A DNA stretch of 39,708 nt from Lacticaseibacillus camelliae DSM 22697 = JCM 13995 (GCF_001311195.1 NZ_BBAJ01000018.1:1-39708), one strand, 5' to 3'; numbered from the stretch's first letter, positions 1-10,170 are shown. The notes: generated by a model not told the origin, from the sequence alone. A program made the numbers and translations.

Positions 1-1
1 A

Positions 2-757
2 AAATTGAGGCACTTTATTCTGTGCAATCCTACCCTTTCTCAAGCCACTTTGGATAAATTTCAAAAGAGCCACGATTTTGGGTACGGGCTTCAGTATTTA
101 CCGAGCAGCTCTTTGGGTACCAGTTACTCAGTTGGGCTAATAGACGATCGCGATGGGTATTACCAATTTGGAAAAGGTGATCGTAGCGCCATGATCGTCT
201 CTGCTGAGCAGGCGCAGTTAGCCAAGTTTGCTAACAACCCGCTGCTCGGTGCCGCATTTGACAGTGCGAACATCCCAGTGACGTGGCGACCAAGCGAGCT
301 TATTTTAAATCCTGTCCAATATAAAAACTTATATCTCGGTGCACTTGGTGAGTTTGTGGGGCGTGTACTGCTTGAGCATGAATTCGGTGTCCAACTCAAT
401 CCGCTCAGTGATCCTAGTCTGTTTGAATTATTTGACTTTGAGATCGGTGATCAGGTGATGGTAGACTTCAAAAATTGGCGAGGGCGACATGACCCTTCTG
501 CTGGTCACGAGCGGGACAAGGTTCTGAGTAAACTGGCGTCAGTCCGAGAAAAGACAGGGCATGAGTGGCGCGCAATGATAATTAATGTTAATCCCGGCGT
601 GAACGGTAAGATCACAATCAATGGCGGGCGAGCAGGTTCGACTGGCGGTAGTCAGGGCGCTCGCATCTTGGAAGTCCCTGGGATGCTGGATAAGGATGGT
701 CAGGTGGTTCTCACTGCCGCGCAACGCAAGCTGATTGGGGGCTTTTTACTTGAATGA
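2..757 (+). CDS. PD-(D/E)XK nuclease-like protein, 5' end cut by window
   Basis: I do not recognise the exact family. The frame is open to the left window edge, so the protein probably extends upstream; the first possible start inside is TTG at 5. About 250 residues are visible. The second half has the layout of a PD-(D/E)XK nuclease core: a helix with Glu (LGALGEFVGRVLLE, around residues 112-125), then an acidic strand (ELFDFEIGD) and a strand ending DFKNW (around residue 155), matching E...D...DxK. A Lys/Glu-rich helix and a Gly-rich stretch follow. This suggests a metal-dependent DNase, possibly the C-terminal domain of a larger enzyme. It overlaps the next gene by a few bases, so the two are probably translated together. 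A+T content is higher than in most of the window. Nuclease assignment is inference from motif spacing. Confidence 0.5.
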   Translation, partial: KLRHFILCNPTLSQATLDKFQKSHDFGYGLQYLPSSSLGTSYSVGLIDDRDGYYQFGKGDRSAMIVSAEQAQLAKFANNPLLGAAFDSANIPVTWRPSELILNPVQYKNLYLGALGEFVGRVLLEHEFGVQLNPLSDPSLFELFDFEIGDQVMVDFKNWRGRHDPSAGHERDKVLSKLASVREKTGHEWRAMIINVNPGVNGKITINGGRAGSTGGSQGARILEVPGMLDKDGQVVLTAAQRKLIGGFLLE

Positions 758-2923
758 TCAAGAAATGATTTATACGAACCAGTTGGCTGGCAATTTGAGT
801 TATGCAGCTTTGTCCGGAGACTTTCAGCTGGGGCTTCTGTCAGCTAAGGGCCGCGAAGACGAGCTTGGCCAGCAGCGGAAAGCGTTGCTTGGAATGCACG
901 TATTGTCGTACACTTTCATTCCCGGCATCGGCTACCTTGGGGTATTCAAAGCAGGCGAGGTCCTGCGGATACCGTCAGCGACAACATTTGAGCGACTTAG
1001 TTTTGAAGAAAGGCCAGCGGACCACATTTATGCCAACAATATTCTTCAACTGCTTCTCAACCTCGTTAGTCTTGAGCCGGTTCCTCTGACTGACTCAAAT
1101 CTGAGCGGTTATTTGTATTTGACTCGCGGGGAGTGGCAATTTGGCCGAGATAAAGACGGACAGTTTGCGTTGGAGGCGAAGATTGATCAGGCACAAACGC
1201 TTGAACTGAGAGTGGTGTCGTTTTTCAACGAGGCGCTGATGCCCAAGAAAGGTACCCACCAGGCTTCACATTGGGTTTGGAACCGCATCAATAACACAAT
1301 TGAACGTTATACGGGCCAAAGATCAAGTTCTAGTACGATTTTGGTAAGGGGTAATCCCAGCGACAGGCGCAACGCTTTGAGTTTTCTAAATTTTCAGGAA
1401 CTTCAGGGTTTTGAGTCAAGTAAGGTTGGTATCAGCAAGCGGCTGGTCGATAATTTGAATTTGCAGTTCAAGCGGTACATCCGAACCCCTTTTAGCTTTT
1501 TGGCCATGCCGGAGGTTGCGCACATTCGCCGCAAATTGCCAAAGGTTGATACAACCTGGGCGCAGTTTGCGGGACAGACGCTCAACATCTATCCGGCGAG
1601 CGATGAGGCCTTGTGTTCTGAACTGGCCAAGCGACTAGCCGACGTGATGAAGGCAAGTGAAACGCTCAAACAATTGCGAGTTGAGATTGCACTGACAGCA
1701 ACAGCACAATCTGGTTTTAATCTGCAGGTCGTGCGAGATGCACGTGCCAATGAGACAATTTCAGAACAGTATGAGCCGGCCAGTCGAGATCAAGTCATTC
1801 AACATGTTACTGTTGAGAACTTTGGCCAGCTTAATCCCAAGGGTGAGCTGGAGTGGCCGACCTTTGCCTACAAAACTGACGAAAATACCGGCAAATCTGG
1901 ACACAAACAGAAAGATCCAGCGGAACAACCTGAAATATTGAAGTTGGCGCAGGAGTTGCTGATTCGAAAGGACCTTCTTGATGGGAAGCTCAACATGGTG
2001 GCGCCTGCGCTGTTGGCGAGTGCCAGTCGGTTTTGTTTCTATCGTTTTACTCGCCTTGAACCGTCCAAAGAGGACTCAAAGATCTTGGTGACCTCGCTTA
2101 AAATCACCCCAGAGGGCCAGCTGCTTTTTAATCAAAAGCAGGTAAATATAGCAGAACGTGAGGATCATGCGCATCTGCCAAGGTTTGTGGCATGGTGGCT
2201 TCCCAACTTGGGAATTCATATTTGCCATCGGCCTGGCGTTTCATCGAATGTGCTTTCGAGATAGACGGAAGATTGTACTTTGTTCGGCGATTGGCGACAA
2301 CGACCCTGCCGAATGTAGAGCACTTAAGTGAGTTACTCGCGGTGACTGACCCAGAAAGAAAGGTTAACGCCGACCTGCTGGTTCATTGTCTGAACCAACT
2401 GCGCGAGCAAGCGGGTTTGGATTCTGACAAGATTGATCAGTTGTTGTCGATCCTGGCTAGTGAGCATGGCGTAGTGGCACTGGGACAAATTATAGAGATT
2501 ATTCGAAAGGCCGGGATTCAGTTTCGAAGCAAAGGATGGCAGGCGATTGCTGCGGCCGTGCAGTCTCAGTTGGGTTACACCTTCTTCTCGTCAACGCGAG
2601 GTGCAGACAGTGCTGGCATGTTGAGTGGGTTGAGCGAGATTCGGCTCCTCGAGACTTTGAACAGCTATGCTTACACTGTCGGCGAACGTCAGGGACTAAA
2701 GACCAAGATTGAGCGTGCGGTACATCTTCGCGAAATCCGTGGAGTAGGAGCTCCGCAGGCCGCAATTCCAGAGTTTTTCAGTGACTTTGCGCAGATGTTG
2801 ACAGTTGGTTTTGTCCGCACTGGTGAGTACACCGTCTTGCCATTCCCAATCAAATATCTGCGGGAGTATGAGGACCTGATATTGCATCAGCGGAAGTTTG
2901 CCGGTCGGGGGACAAAATCCTAG
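750..2923 (+). CDS. Large protein of unknown family, partner of the nuclease-like gene (one frame break)
   Basis: The protein is about 724 residues and unrecognised. The start is uncertain: TTG at 750 lies 8 bases after a GGGGG stretch; TTG at 735 and ATG at 765 are alternatives. All couple it to the preceding gene, whose stop is at 755-757. The frame breaks near 2210, where GGGAATTC has probably lost one A; restoring it joins ...WWLPNLG to NSYLPSAWRFIE. No Walker, helicase, zinc-finger or membrane segment is visible. The sequence looks globular, with mixed alpha/beta composition. The last ~60 residues (YTVGERQGLK ... VLPFPIKYLREY) are vaguely reminiscent of Piwi/Argonaute C-termini, but I see no catalytic Asp array, so I make no such claim. 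Together with the nuclease-like neighbour and low GC it looks like part of an acquired system. Confidence 0.6.
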
Positions 2924-3253
2924 AGCTACTGATTAGTTGCCTCATCTAAGGTGTAGTTGACGGCGACTTTTGGGGGATAGAAACAAATTACTGATATACA
3001 AATTTCACTGGTCAGGCCAGAGAACGCTGGCCAATCGGTGTTGATAATTGCTCCAAGAGTCACATGACCGGATAGGGTGCTGGTACCGTATCCGGCTTTT
3101 CATTGTATGGCAAAGGAAGCCACATTACTCGCGCGGCGGCCAGAGAATAGTCGTGATCTGCAGGCTGAGACAAAAAACACTGACGCCTAATTAGACGTCC
3201 ACACTTGAGTAAATACATGGATTACAGCTTTTCAAAGTAAAATACTTAGCCGA
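2924..3253. other. Intergenic stretch with hairpins
   Basis: No gene is supported in these 330 bases. A perfect small hairpin (GGCCAG/CTGGCC, about 3014-3031) lacks a T tract. A second hairpin at 3068-3100 is terminator-like and is listed separately. The remainder is AT-rich with no other signal. Confidence 0.5.
3068..3100 (+). terminator. Terminator downstream of the left-edge operon
   Basis: CCGGATA and TATCCGG form a 7-bp stem with extra GGT/ACC pairing inside the loop, followed by CTTTT. It lies about 145 bases after the stop of the 724-residue protein. Confidence 0.6.
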
Positions 3254-3455
3254 TTATAGTCCGATACCTGGAAAATTCTTTTTGACTTCTTCTATAAATT
3301 CCGGACTAGGGTCAACGTCCAGTTCTTTTAATGAATCAAAGAAATCTGACTTGGTTGGCAAAGTTCCAGACATTTTTTTGGGATATTGCCAGCATCGAGA
3401 GGATAAGGTTCTCTTTGTCACTGGTTTTAACATAGATTGGGTTTTCTTCGGACAT
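3254..3455 (-). CDS. Small protein of about 66 residues (frame break in an A run)
   Basis: A strong ribosome binding site (AAAGGAG) sits 6 bases before ATG at 3455. The first frame stops after about 40 codons. Removing one base from the run of seven A (T run at 3373-3379 on the plus strand) joins MSEENPIYVKTSDKENLI... to MSGTLPTKSDFFDSLKELD... and gives a 66-residue soluble, charged protein ending FPGIGL. No family is recognised. A longer reading of the second frame, starting at 3529, has no ribosome binding site and is rejected. It is isolated in AT-rich DNA and reads toward the left-edge operon. Confidence 0.5.
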
Positions 3456-3844
3456 TGTCGCTTCTCCTTTATGTGATTCGCCTGAACATGCTGCCTTAAT
3501 ACTGAGAATGATTCGAGTGAGTGTTTCATGGAATGAGAAGACCTTGGCCGTCTACATCTTGGCTAATTTAATCAAGGGTATTCTACAACGACTGGTTGCC
3601 TTCCACCATGCTTGTACCAGGCTTTCTCATTACCAACTCCAACAAAGGCTTTGAAATTGGTGAACCTACATTTGGACGAATTTCGATGTAATGTCTTGTA
3701 ACGGCATCTGTTACAGCCTCGTCACACAAAAACTAGAATATTACAATAATACAAATGATTCGAAATTTGTAATGCTGCTGTATTCGCTCTGTGACCTTGA
3801 CCCGTTAGTATAGTCACTGTTGAATCGTTACTGGACAAACACAT
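3456..3844. other. AT-rich intergenic stretch, possible gene relic
   Basis: No complete gene is supported. On the minus strand between about 3583 and 3735 two overlapping frames look protein-like (one contains VGVGNEKAWYKHGGRQP, another RPNVGSPISKPLLELVMRK), but neither has a start with a ribosome binding site. They could be the tail of a decayed gene. The right part must hold the promoter of the wall protein gene; a TATAGT lies near 3809-3814 without a convincing -35 box. Confidence 0.25.
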
Positions 3845-3858
3845 AGGAGTGAATAATT

Positions 3859-4784
3859 ATCAAAAACTCACATTTAGCATGGCTCTTTACAACGGCAGCA
3901 GTACTTGGCACGGCAGTAGTGTTGGGGCAAACCAACTCTGTCAGTGCGGCTACCACCGGCGAGTACGTGGTTAAAGCGGGTGACACACTTTCTGCGATTG
4001 CCGCAGCAAATAACACAAATGCGGACAAGCTGGCCACGGCCAACAAACTCGCTAACAAGAACGTCATCATGGTCGGCCAAAAGCTGACGCTGGCCATTGC
4101 AGCGCAAGCACAGGCCACAACAGCTTCTACCTATACAGTTAAGGCTGGCGACACGCTTTCAGACATCGCAGCCAGCACCGGCGTTAGCCAAGCCACTTTG
4201 ATCAGCCTGAACGGCATTCAAAATGCTAACGTGCTGATGGTCGGTCAGGTGCTGAAGCTCACTGGCGCGCCAGTTGTTGCGCAAGCACAAACTGCAGCGC
4301 CAGCCGTACAAGCGGCACCAGCGCAGCCGGCCCCAGCCGCAACGGCTGCTTCTGCTAAGCAGACACCAGCAGCGCCTGCACAACAGGCTGCTCCTGCAAA
4401 GCAGGCGCCAGCGCAGTCGGCACCGGCAAAGACTTACACTGCACCGAAGACCTACACGGCACCAAAGACTTACACTGCACCGCGTTACAGCGCACCTAAG
4501 TACGTGGCCCCTAAGACTCGGACGACGCAGCGGACGACAACCTATCGCAGCACTGCGACCGGCAGTGAAGCGGCTGCTAAGGCTGCAATTGCCCAGCGCG
4601 AATCGGGCGGTTCGTACTCCGCTCGTAACGGTCAGTACATTGGCAAGTACCAACTCAGTTCCTCATACCTGAACGGCGACTACTCAGCTGCCAACCAGGA
4701 AAAGGTTGCTGATCAGTACGTTGCCAGCCGTTACGGCAGCTGGTCCAACGCCCTGGCACACTCCAATGCCCAGGTTGGTACTAA
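3859..4784 (+). CDS. apf: Aggregation-promoting-factor-like LysM wall protein
   Basis: Secreted peptidoglycan-binding protein of about 308 residues. A signal peptide (KNSHLAWLFTTAAVLGTAVVL...SVSA-A) precedes two LysM domains (each starting Y.VKAGDTLS; about residues 35-78 and 88-132). Next come an Ala/Pro/Gln linker with TYTAPK repeats and a C-terminal domain (AAKAAIAQRESGGSYSARNG ... GKYQLSSSYLNGDYSAANQ) typical of lactobacillar Apf, related to lysozyme/Rpf-like domains. The signal-peptide frame has no ATG, GTG or TTG after its upstream TGA at 3850. ATC at 3859 sits 9 bases after AGGAG and is the likely start, as a true unusual codon or a misread ATG. The C-terminus reads VGTKI, but restoring one G near 4773 gives GWY-stop at 4784, the usual Apf ending. 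Confidence 0.88.
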
Positions 4785-4803
4785 AATTTAACCAGTCAGG
4801 ATG

Positions 4804-4831
4804 GCCGAGACGTTAACGCGTCTCGGCTTTT
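4804..4831 (+). terminator. Terminator of the Apf-like gene
   Basis: GCCGAGACG pairs with CGTCTCGGC around a 6-base loop, followed by TTTT, 20 bases after the Apf stop. Confidence 0.85.
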
Positions 4832-4969
4832 GCTTGCTCACAAAAATGGTATGCCAACAATCGAGGGGCCTCGTCACTTACCATCAAGTTTCAAAGTGTA
4901 GTGGGCCTTGTGCAGCATTCTGTCACCAATAAGCAGAATTCGTAACGGCCGAGAACGCAGAAGAAGAGT

Positions 4970-4997
4970 AAAAAAATGAGCCACGAGGCCCATTTTT
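4970..4997. terminator. Bidirectional terminator
   Basis: AAAAATG / CATTTTT form the outer stem and GCC/GGC the inner one. It works best on the minus strand, ending the acidic-protein gene that stops at 5032. Confidence 0.7.
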
Positions 4998-5031
4998 GAG
5001 TGATTGGTGTCAGGCGATTACTGCCTGCCAG

Positions 5032-5523
5032 TTACTTGTCGTCGTTATCCTGATCATGCCCGGTTTCCCAGTCAGGATCAAGATCGGCGCCTGCCCAGCC
5101 GTCGGGCGAATCCGGTGACACGCCCGTGCCCATGGCCTCGTCCTCGGTCTGCTGATCCTGGCTCCACTTGCTGTAGTCAGGGGAGTCATCATCGGGCTCG
5201 TCAGCCGTTTCTTCCTTATCCTCGGCAGCGGCCAGCCGGTCTTCGTCAGCCTCTTCAGCCTTTTCCTCGGCATCGTAGTCTTCGAGTGGGGCAAAGTCGC
5301 GGTCATCGGATTCCTCAGGCACGGCGAAGTCGGGCATCTGCTTAATATCTTCGGCGGCTTGCGCCAGGCCGTCTGCGATGCCACGCGTCGCGGCCTTGCT
5401 GAGTACACGGTTGATGTAAGCCGTAATCTCTGGCATTTGGGCATCGAGCGCCGCTTGCTCGGCCTTGGTCAGCTGCCTGTTTCGGCTATGGTTGTGCTTG
5501 CGTTTACTTCTTGGTTTGCTCAT
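5032..5523 (-). CDS. Acidic hypothetical protein with basic N-terminus
   Basis: The protein is about 163 residues. ATG at 5523 is preferred over a more upstream start because the extension is an odd Arg/His stretch; the ribosome binding site (AGAAAGAAG) is weak. The first ~17 residues are strongly basic (KPRSKRKHNHSRNRQ). Residues ~20-65 look helical (TKAEQAALDAQMPEITAYINRVL). The remaining ~90 are Asp/Glu-rich and low in complexity, ending DQDNDDK, probably disordered. No membrane segment, catalytic motif or family is recognised. It is transcribed away from the methyltransferase gene and ends at the terminator near 4985. Confidence 0.7.
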   Translation of the reverse strand: MSKPRSKRKHNHSRNRQLTKAEQAALDAQMPEITAYINRVLSKAATRGIADGLAQAAEDIKQMPDFAVPEESDDRDFAPLEDYDAEEKAEEADEDRLAAAEDKEETADEPDDDSPDYSKWSQDQQTEDEAMGTGVSPDSPDGWAGADLDPDWETGHDQDNDDK

Positions 5524-5729
5524 GAGCGATGTGCTTCTTTCTGCAGTGGGAGTCCGCCTGCGACGGTGATGCTGAAACGACAATCATTGGCATCATTATA
5601 AATCAACCGCGGCGCCCGGGCCTCGGCCGTGAGCCTCAATTCTACAATACGCGCTCTCGGCAGCGCAGCGCCTGGTGCTATACTGGATGCACGACTAGGG
5701 TTTGGTCGAATGACCTCTGGGAGGTAACT

Positions 5730-6449
5730 ATGACTTCGCAATATGATGATCCAGCATTTTTCTCGGCATATGCCAAAATGCCCCGCAGCCAGGCAGGCCT
5801 CAAAGGCGCAGGCGAGTGGCCAGACTTCAAGCGGCTGTTACCCGACCTCGCGGGCCTGCGCGTGCTCGACATGGGCTGCGGTTACGGCTGGCAGTGCCGA
5901 TACGCGGCGAGCCGCGGGGCGGCCAGTGTCCTCGGCATCGACAGCTCGAAGCGGATGCTTGAAGCAGCCAGAGCGCGGACGACCGATGCCAAAATCACTT
6001 ATGAGTTGGCAGATCTGACCACTTTTCAGCGGCCAGCCGGCAGTTTCGACTTGGTGATCAGTTCGCTGGCTTTTCATTACGTGGCCGACCTCGCGACGCT
6101 GATGGCGCACATTAACACGATGCTGAGTCCTGGCGGCACGCTGCTGTTCACCATCGAGCACCCGTTGTACACGGCGGAAGGCCACGAGCAGTGGGTGAAG
6201 ACAGGGGATGGCGCAGCGGTCTGGCCGGTCGATCATTACTTCGATGAGGGGCAGCGCATGACGACTTTTCTGGGGCAGCAGGTGCCGAAATATCATCACA
6301 CTCTGGCCACCATCTTAAATAGTCTGCTCCAAAATGGTCTGGCCATCACCGGGGTAAGTGAGCCGCGCGGCAGCCAGGCCGACATCGCGGCCGGTGAGTC
6401 TTGGACGCGGGCGCCGATGATGCTGATCGTCCGCGGGACCAAAGACTGA
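5730..6449 (+). CDS. Class I SAM-dependent methyltransferase
   Basis: The protein is 239 residues. ATG at 5730 follows GGGAGG with 5 bases between; the frame is open further upstream but without comparable signals. The Rossmann-type SAM-binding motif LRVLDMGCGYGWQCRYAA (about residues 44-61) and acidic motif VLGIDSSKRML are followed by DLVISSLAFHYVADLATLM and the post-motif SPGGTLLFTIEHPL. This is the Methyltransf_11 pattern found in many small-molecule and ubiquinone/biotin-like methyltransferases; the substrate cannot be read from sequence. A TATACT at 5681-5686 may be its -10 box. The gene is uninterrupted and stands alone, followed by the inverted-repeat element. Confidence 0.88.
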   Translation: MTSQYDDPAFFSAYAKMPRSQAGLKGAGEWPDFKRLLPDLAGLRVLDMGCGYGWQCRYAASRGAASVLGIDSSKRMLEAARARTTDAKITYELADLTTFQRPAGSFDLVISSLAFHYVADLATLMAHINTMLSPGGTLLFTIEHPLYTAEGHEQWVKTGDGAAVWPVDHYFDEGQRMTTFLGQQVPKYHHTLATILNSLLQNGLAITGVSEPRGSQADIAAGESWTRAPMMLIVRGTKD

Positions 6450-6513
6450 TTGAATCGTCATCGCTTCGCCAAGGTTCAAGTGAAAAAATCAAAATCGAAT
6501 CTTGGCCCTGGCC

Positions 6514-6731
6514 ATTTTTGCAAAACCCACACGACATATCATTTAATATGCGCGGTGGCTCGTTCTGAGCCGTCTGCGATTAGGCTTCTGCGCGGTTGAA
6601 CCAAATATTGCTCACATTGGCACAGCCTAAAGCGTCGCATATTGCGCCGGTATCGCGTGTTTTAGGTGCGGCGAGGCAAGACGCGGCAGTCTGCGCCTAT
6701 TTTTTAATATGTCGTGTGGGTTTTTTCAAAA
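6514..6731. repeat. Element of ~218 bp with long imperfect inverted ends
   Basis: Both ends carry the same core in opposite orientation: AACCCACACGACATAT at about 6524-6539 and its complement at about 6708-6723. Weaker matching on both sides makes arms of roughly 38 bases (outer TTTTTG...; inner TTTAATATGCGC versus AAAAATAGGCGC). The interior is GC-rich and has no open frame of note. This resembles a MITE or a large structured intergenic repeat; a transcribed RNA is possible. I could not define target-site duplications. It fills much of the 468-base gap between the methyltransferase and helicase genes; the rest of the gap shows nothing clear. Confidence 0.6.
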
Positions 6732-6917
6732 GTCAGCCCCCAGCGCGCGGAATCTTTGTCATTCGGCCCGGTTTTGATCGTCAGCGGAAAAAAATAGGAA
6801 CGAGCCGAGTGGGCCGAAACTTAGCTCGCCTGGCTCGGTCGGCAGCGCGAAAAGTCCAATCGCGGGCCGGCTTTTGCTGTGTTAAAATCGACGTACTGAC
6901 ACAAAAGGGGCAAGCAC

Positions 6918-9900
6918 ATGGCGAGACGGAAGATGCCGAGTATTATGTGGACGCGCGGCGAGCGCATCGTGCGCGATGGGAACGTGGAGATCACCGCGGT
7001 CAATCAGGGACAAGAAATCGAGGCGACCGTGTACGGGACCAAGCCGTACACGGTGATTTTAGGCGCGGACACGGATGACGATTACTGCAGTTGCCCTTAT
7101 TTTCCCGGGCACGGCTACTGCAAGCACATCGCGGCGGTGGAGATTTATTTTCGCGACCAAAATGAAGACGTCGAGGACGTGATCGACGAAGGCGACATGC
7201 CGCTCAGCCAACCGGTGTTCAAGTGGGCGGCCAAGCCAGAGCCGCAGTCCAGCGGCAAGCGGTTCATGCAACAGCGCGCGATCGAGGCCGCGCCGCTGTT
7301 TCATGGGCCGAACAGTAAAGAAGCTGCGATTCCGCTGGCGCTGAAGGTCACCCTTGGCGTGGCCAGCGTCGAGACGGAGACGTGGGACACGGAGCTGCGC
7401 TTTTTCCTTGAGCTGCACATCTCGGCGCGCGAGGGCGGCGGGCATTTTTACGTGGTCTCAGACCTCTGGCGCTTTTTTTGACGCCTATGCGGACGAGGGC
7501 CGCTTTGACACGAACGGTAAGGCGAGCTACGTGTTGGCACATGACGCGTTTGAGAAGCCCGAGCGCGATCTCCTGGACGCGATGGCCAGCTCTTACAGCA
7601 GTCAAAAGGACCATGACGTGAACAACGCCGCCGCGGCGCGCGAACTGATTCTGCCGCCGGGTTATGTGAGCGATGCGGCCGAGTCGTTTGGCGCGCTGAC
7701 GAATTTCGAGTTTGTGCCGTACCGCGACCGCTCGTTTCCGCAGGTCGTGATCGCACCGTTCACCCCGACTGCGGGGTTGTTTAACATGACCATCAAACAG
7801 AACCATGACGGCTTTCAGGTGGCGCTGGTCGCCGATGCCGGCTGGTGATTCAAGGCGACCAGATGCTGGTGCGGGATGACCACTGTTATCAGCTGACTGC
7901 GGCGCAGATGCACCTGGTGAACCAGCTGGTGGGCGATTTCAGCAGTCCGCTCAGTCCGTTGAGCGGTCAGCAAAAGTTGACCTTCCGAACCGATGAAGCC
8001 GGCTCATTGCGCACGCTGGCGGACGCGTTTGCCAAAATTGGCAAGGTGACAGGCGCGGAGCTGGTCGCCGCACCGGCCATGACGCCGCACTTTGCGCTGG
8101 ACCGCGACCTGAACGCGATCACTCTGGATCTCACTTTTGATTATGATGGCAAGGAGATTCCCGCTGGCGCGCCGGCGACGTTAAATCAGCCGCGCGACTC
8201 GGTCAAGGAGCGCCAGGCGGTCGATTACCTGACCAGCCTGGGGTTCAAGCCGAGCAAAACGCTTTGGCGGCTGGCGGTGCCGGACGCTGAGACGATGTAC
8301 GATTTCTACCAGCAGCTCCTGCCGAACCTGCGCGAAAACGGCAAAGTGACGGTCAGCCCGGCGGTGGAAGCGATGGTCCAGGACGGCAAGACGCTGGCGC
8401 CAAAGGTCGATGTCAGTGAAAAAAACGGGCTGCTGTCGATTTCATTTTCGATGAACGGTGTTCAGTCCGGCGAAGTCGACCAAATGCTGACCCAGATCGA
8501 CGTTGAGCGGCCTTACATGACGCGCAAAGACGGTTCGCTGGTGATCTTGGACGAGCCGCTGCGCCGCGTGGCCAAGGCGCTGGCCAACCTGCGCCACGGT
8601 CAGCTGCACCACGGCAAGGTCGAGGTGCCGGCCGCCCAAACGCTCGCCGTGCAGGCCGCGCTGGGCAAAAGCGCCGACTTCGATGACCAGGTCAAACGCC
8701 TGGCGCAGGACCTGACGCACCCGGAGCAATTCAAAAACGACAACCCGCTGGCCGTGAACGCCGAACTGCGCCCGTACCAGAAGGCGGGCGTACAGTGGCT
8801 GGAAATGCTGAACGCGCACGGGTTTGGTGGCATTTTGGCCGATGAAATGGGCCTGGGCAAAACGCTGGAGATGATCGCCTTTTTGACGCATCACCTGCAG
8901 GCCGGCAAGCCGAGTCTGATCGTGGCGCCGGCATCGCTGCTATACAACTGGCAGTCCGAGTGCGCAAAATTTGCGCCAGACCTCCGGGTGGCTGTGGTTG
9001 ATGGCACCAAGCCCGAGCGCACGACGATGATCGAAGCGGACGGCTACGACATTCTGATCGCCAGCTACAACAGTGTGCAGCGTGATGCGGCCGAGTACGC
9101 CAAGGGGCCGCTGAACTACGTGGTGCTGGACGAGGCGCAGTTTGTCAAAAACAGCGCGACCAAGACGCACCAGAGTTTGCGCAAGCTGAAGCCGCGCGCG
9201 ACTTACGCGCTGTCTGGCACGCCGATTGAAAACCGCACGGGCGAGCTGTGGGCGATTTTTGCGCTGGTGCTGCCAGGGCTGTTGCCTAGTAAAAAAAGTC
9301 TTCGAGAAAATGGCCCCGGATGAGGTGGCGCTGCGCGTGGCCCCGTTCATCCTGCGGCGCGAGAAGAAGACGGTGCTGAAGGACTTGCCGCCGCTGGTCG
9401 AAACCAATCTGACCAACGAAATGACCAAGGCGCAAAAGACCGTGTACCTGGCCCAGCTGGAACAGATGCAGGTCAAGGTCCGGGGGCTGTCCAGCCAGGG
9501 CCTGGTGAAAAACAAGCTGGCCATTCTGGCCGGGCTGACGCGGCTGCGCCAGCTGTGCGACACGCCGGCACTCTACGTGGCCGGGTATCACGGCGGGTCT
9601 GGGAAGTTGGACCAGCTGGAGGATCTGCTGACAGAGGCCGCGGAAAACGGCCGCCGCGTGCTGATTTTTTTCCCAATTCACGGGGATGCTGGCCAAGATC
9701 CAGACGCGGATGAAGGAGTTGAAACTCAAGGACTTTTTGCTTGAAGGGGACACCCCGCCGAAGAAGCGGTTGGCCATGGTCGACGCGTTTAACGCCGGCG
9801 AGCGGCCGTTCTTCCTGATCTCGCTGAAGGCCGGCGGGACCGGCTTGAACCTGACCGCCGCCGACATGGTGATCCTGGTCGACTTGTGGTGGAACCCCGC

Positions 9901-10114
9901 GGTCGAGGACCAGGCCATTGCCCGGGCCCACCGCATCGGCCAGCACCACCAGGTCGATGTTTACCGCCTGATCACGAAGGGAACCATCGAGGAACAAATC
10001 GTCAAACTGCAGACGCAGAAACGCGACCTGGTCGACCAGATCCTCAGCGGCACCGAGAACAAGGCGATGCTGAGCGATGCCGAGATCCGGCAGATTCTGG
10101 GGATCGAGAGTTAG
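6918..10114 (+). CDS. SNF2-family helicase with N-terminal SWIM zinc finger (four frame breaks)
   Basis: About 1064 residues after correction. ATG at 6918 follows an AGGGGC site. A SWIM zinc finger lies near residues 57-74 (CSCPYFPGHGYCKHIAA). The ATPase core has GGILADEMGLGKTLEM (motif I), VVLDEAQFVKN (motif II), ALSGTPIENRTGELWAIF (motif III), LTAADMVILVDLWWNP and IARAHRIGQ (motifs V-VI). It is a DNA-stimulated ATPase thought to act on protein-DNA complexes; the exact role in Firmicutes is not settled. Four single-base breaks occur: an extra T in the run at 7473-7479, a lost G near 7840, an extra A at 9291-9297 and an extra T at 9665-9671. Correcting each restores conserved text, for example VLIFSQFTGML across the last. 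This looks like sequencing error, not decay. Confidence 0.93.
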
Positions 10115-10141
10115 CTCTAAACTGAATCATTTTCGAACGGA

Positions 10142-10170
10142 CGACAGCTGAGGAAGCTGTCGTTTTTTTT
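10142..10170 (+). terminator. Terminator of the SNF2 helicase gene
   Basis: CGACAGCT / AGCTGTCG stem with a GAGGA-type loop, followed by eight T. Confidence 0.9.

Noticed and set aside
750-2923. Argonaute/Piwi identity of the 724-residue protein
   Set aside because: Only the C-terminal residues faintly resemble Piwi ends; no catalytic tetrad, PAZ or MID motif is visible.
3583-3735. Minus-strand mini-genes in the gap before the Apf-like gene
   Set aside because: Two frames look protein-like but lack start signals and a recognisable family; kept only as a possible relic.
4430-4510. Short tandem repeats near 4430-4500 as a CRISPR or VNTR array
   Set aside because: They encode the TYTAPK linker of the LysM protein, with no spacers.
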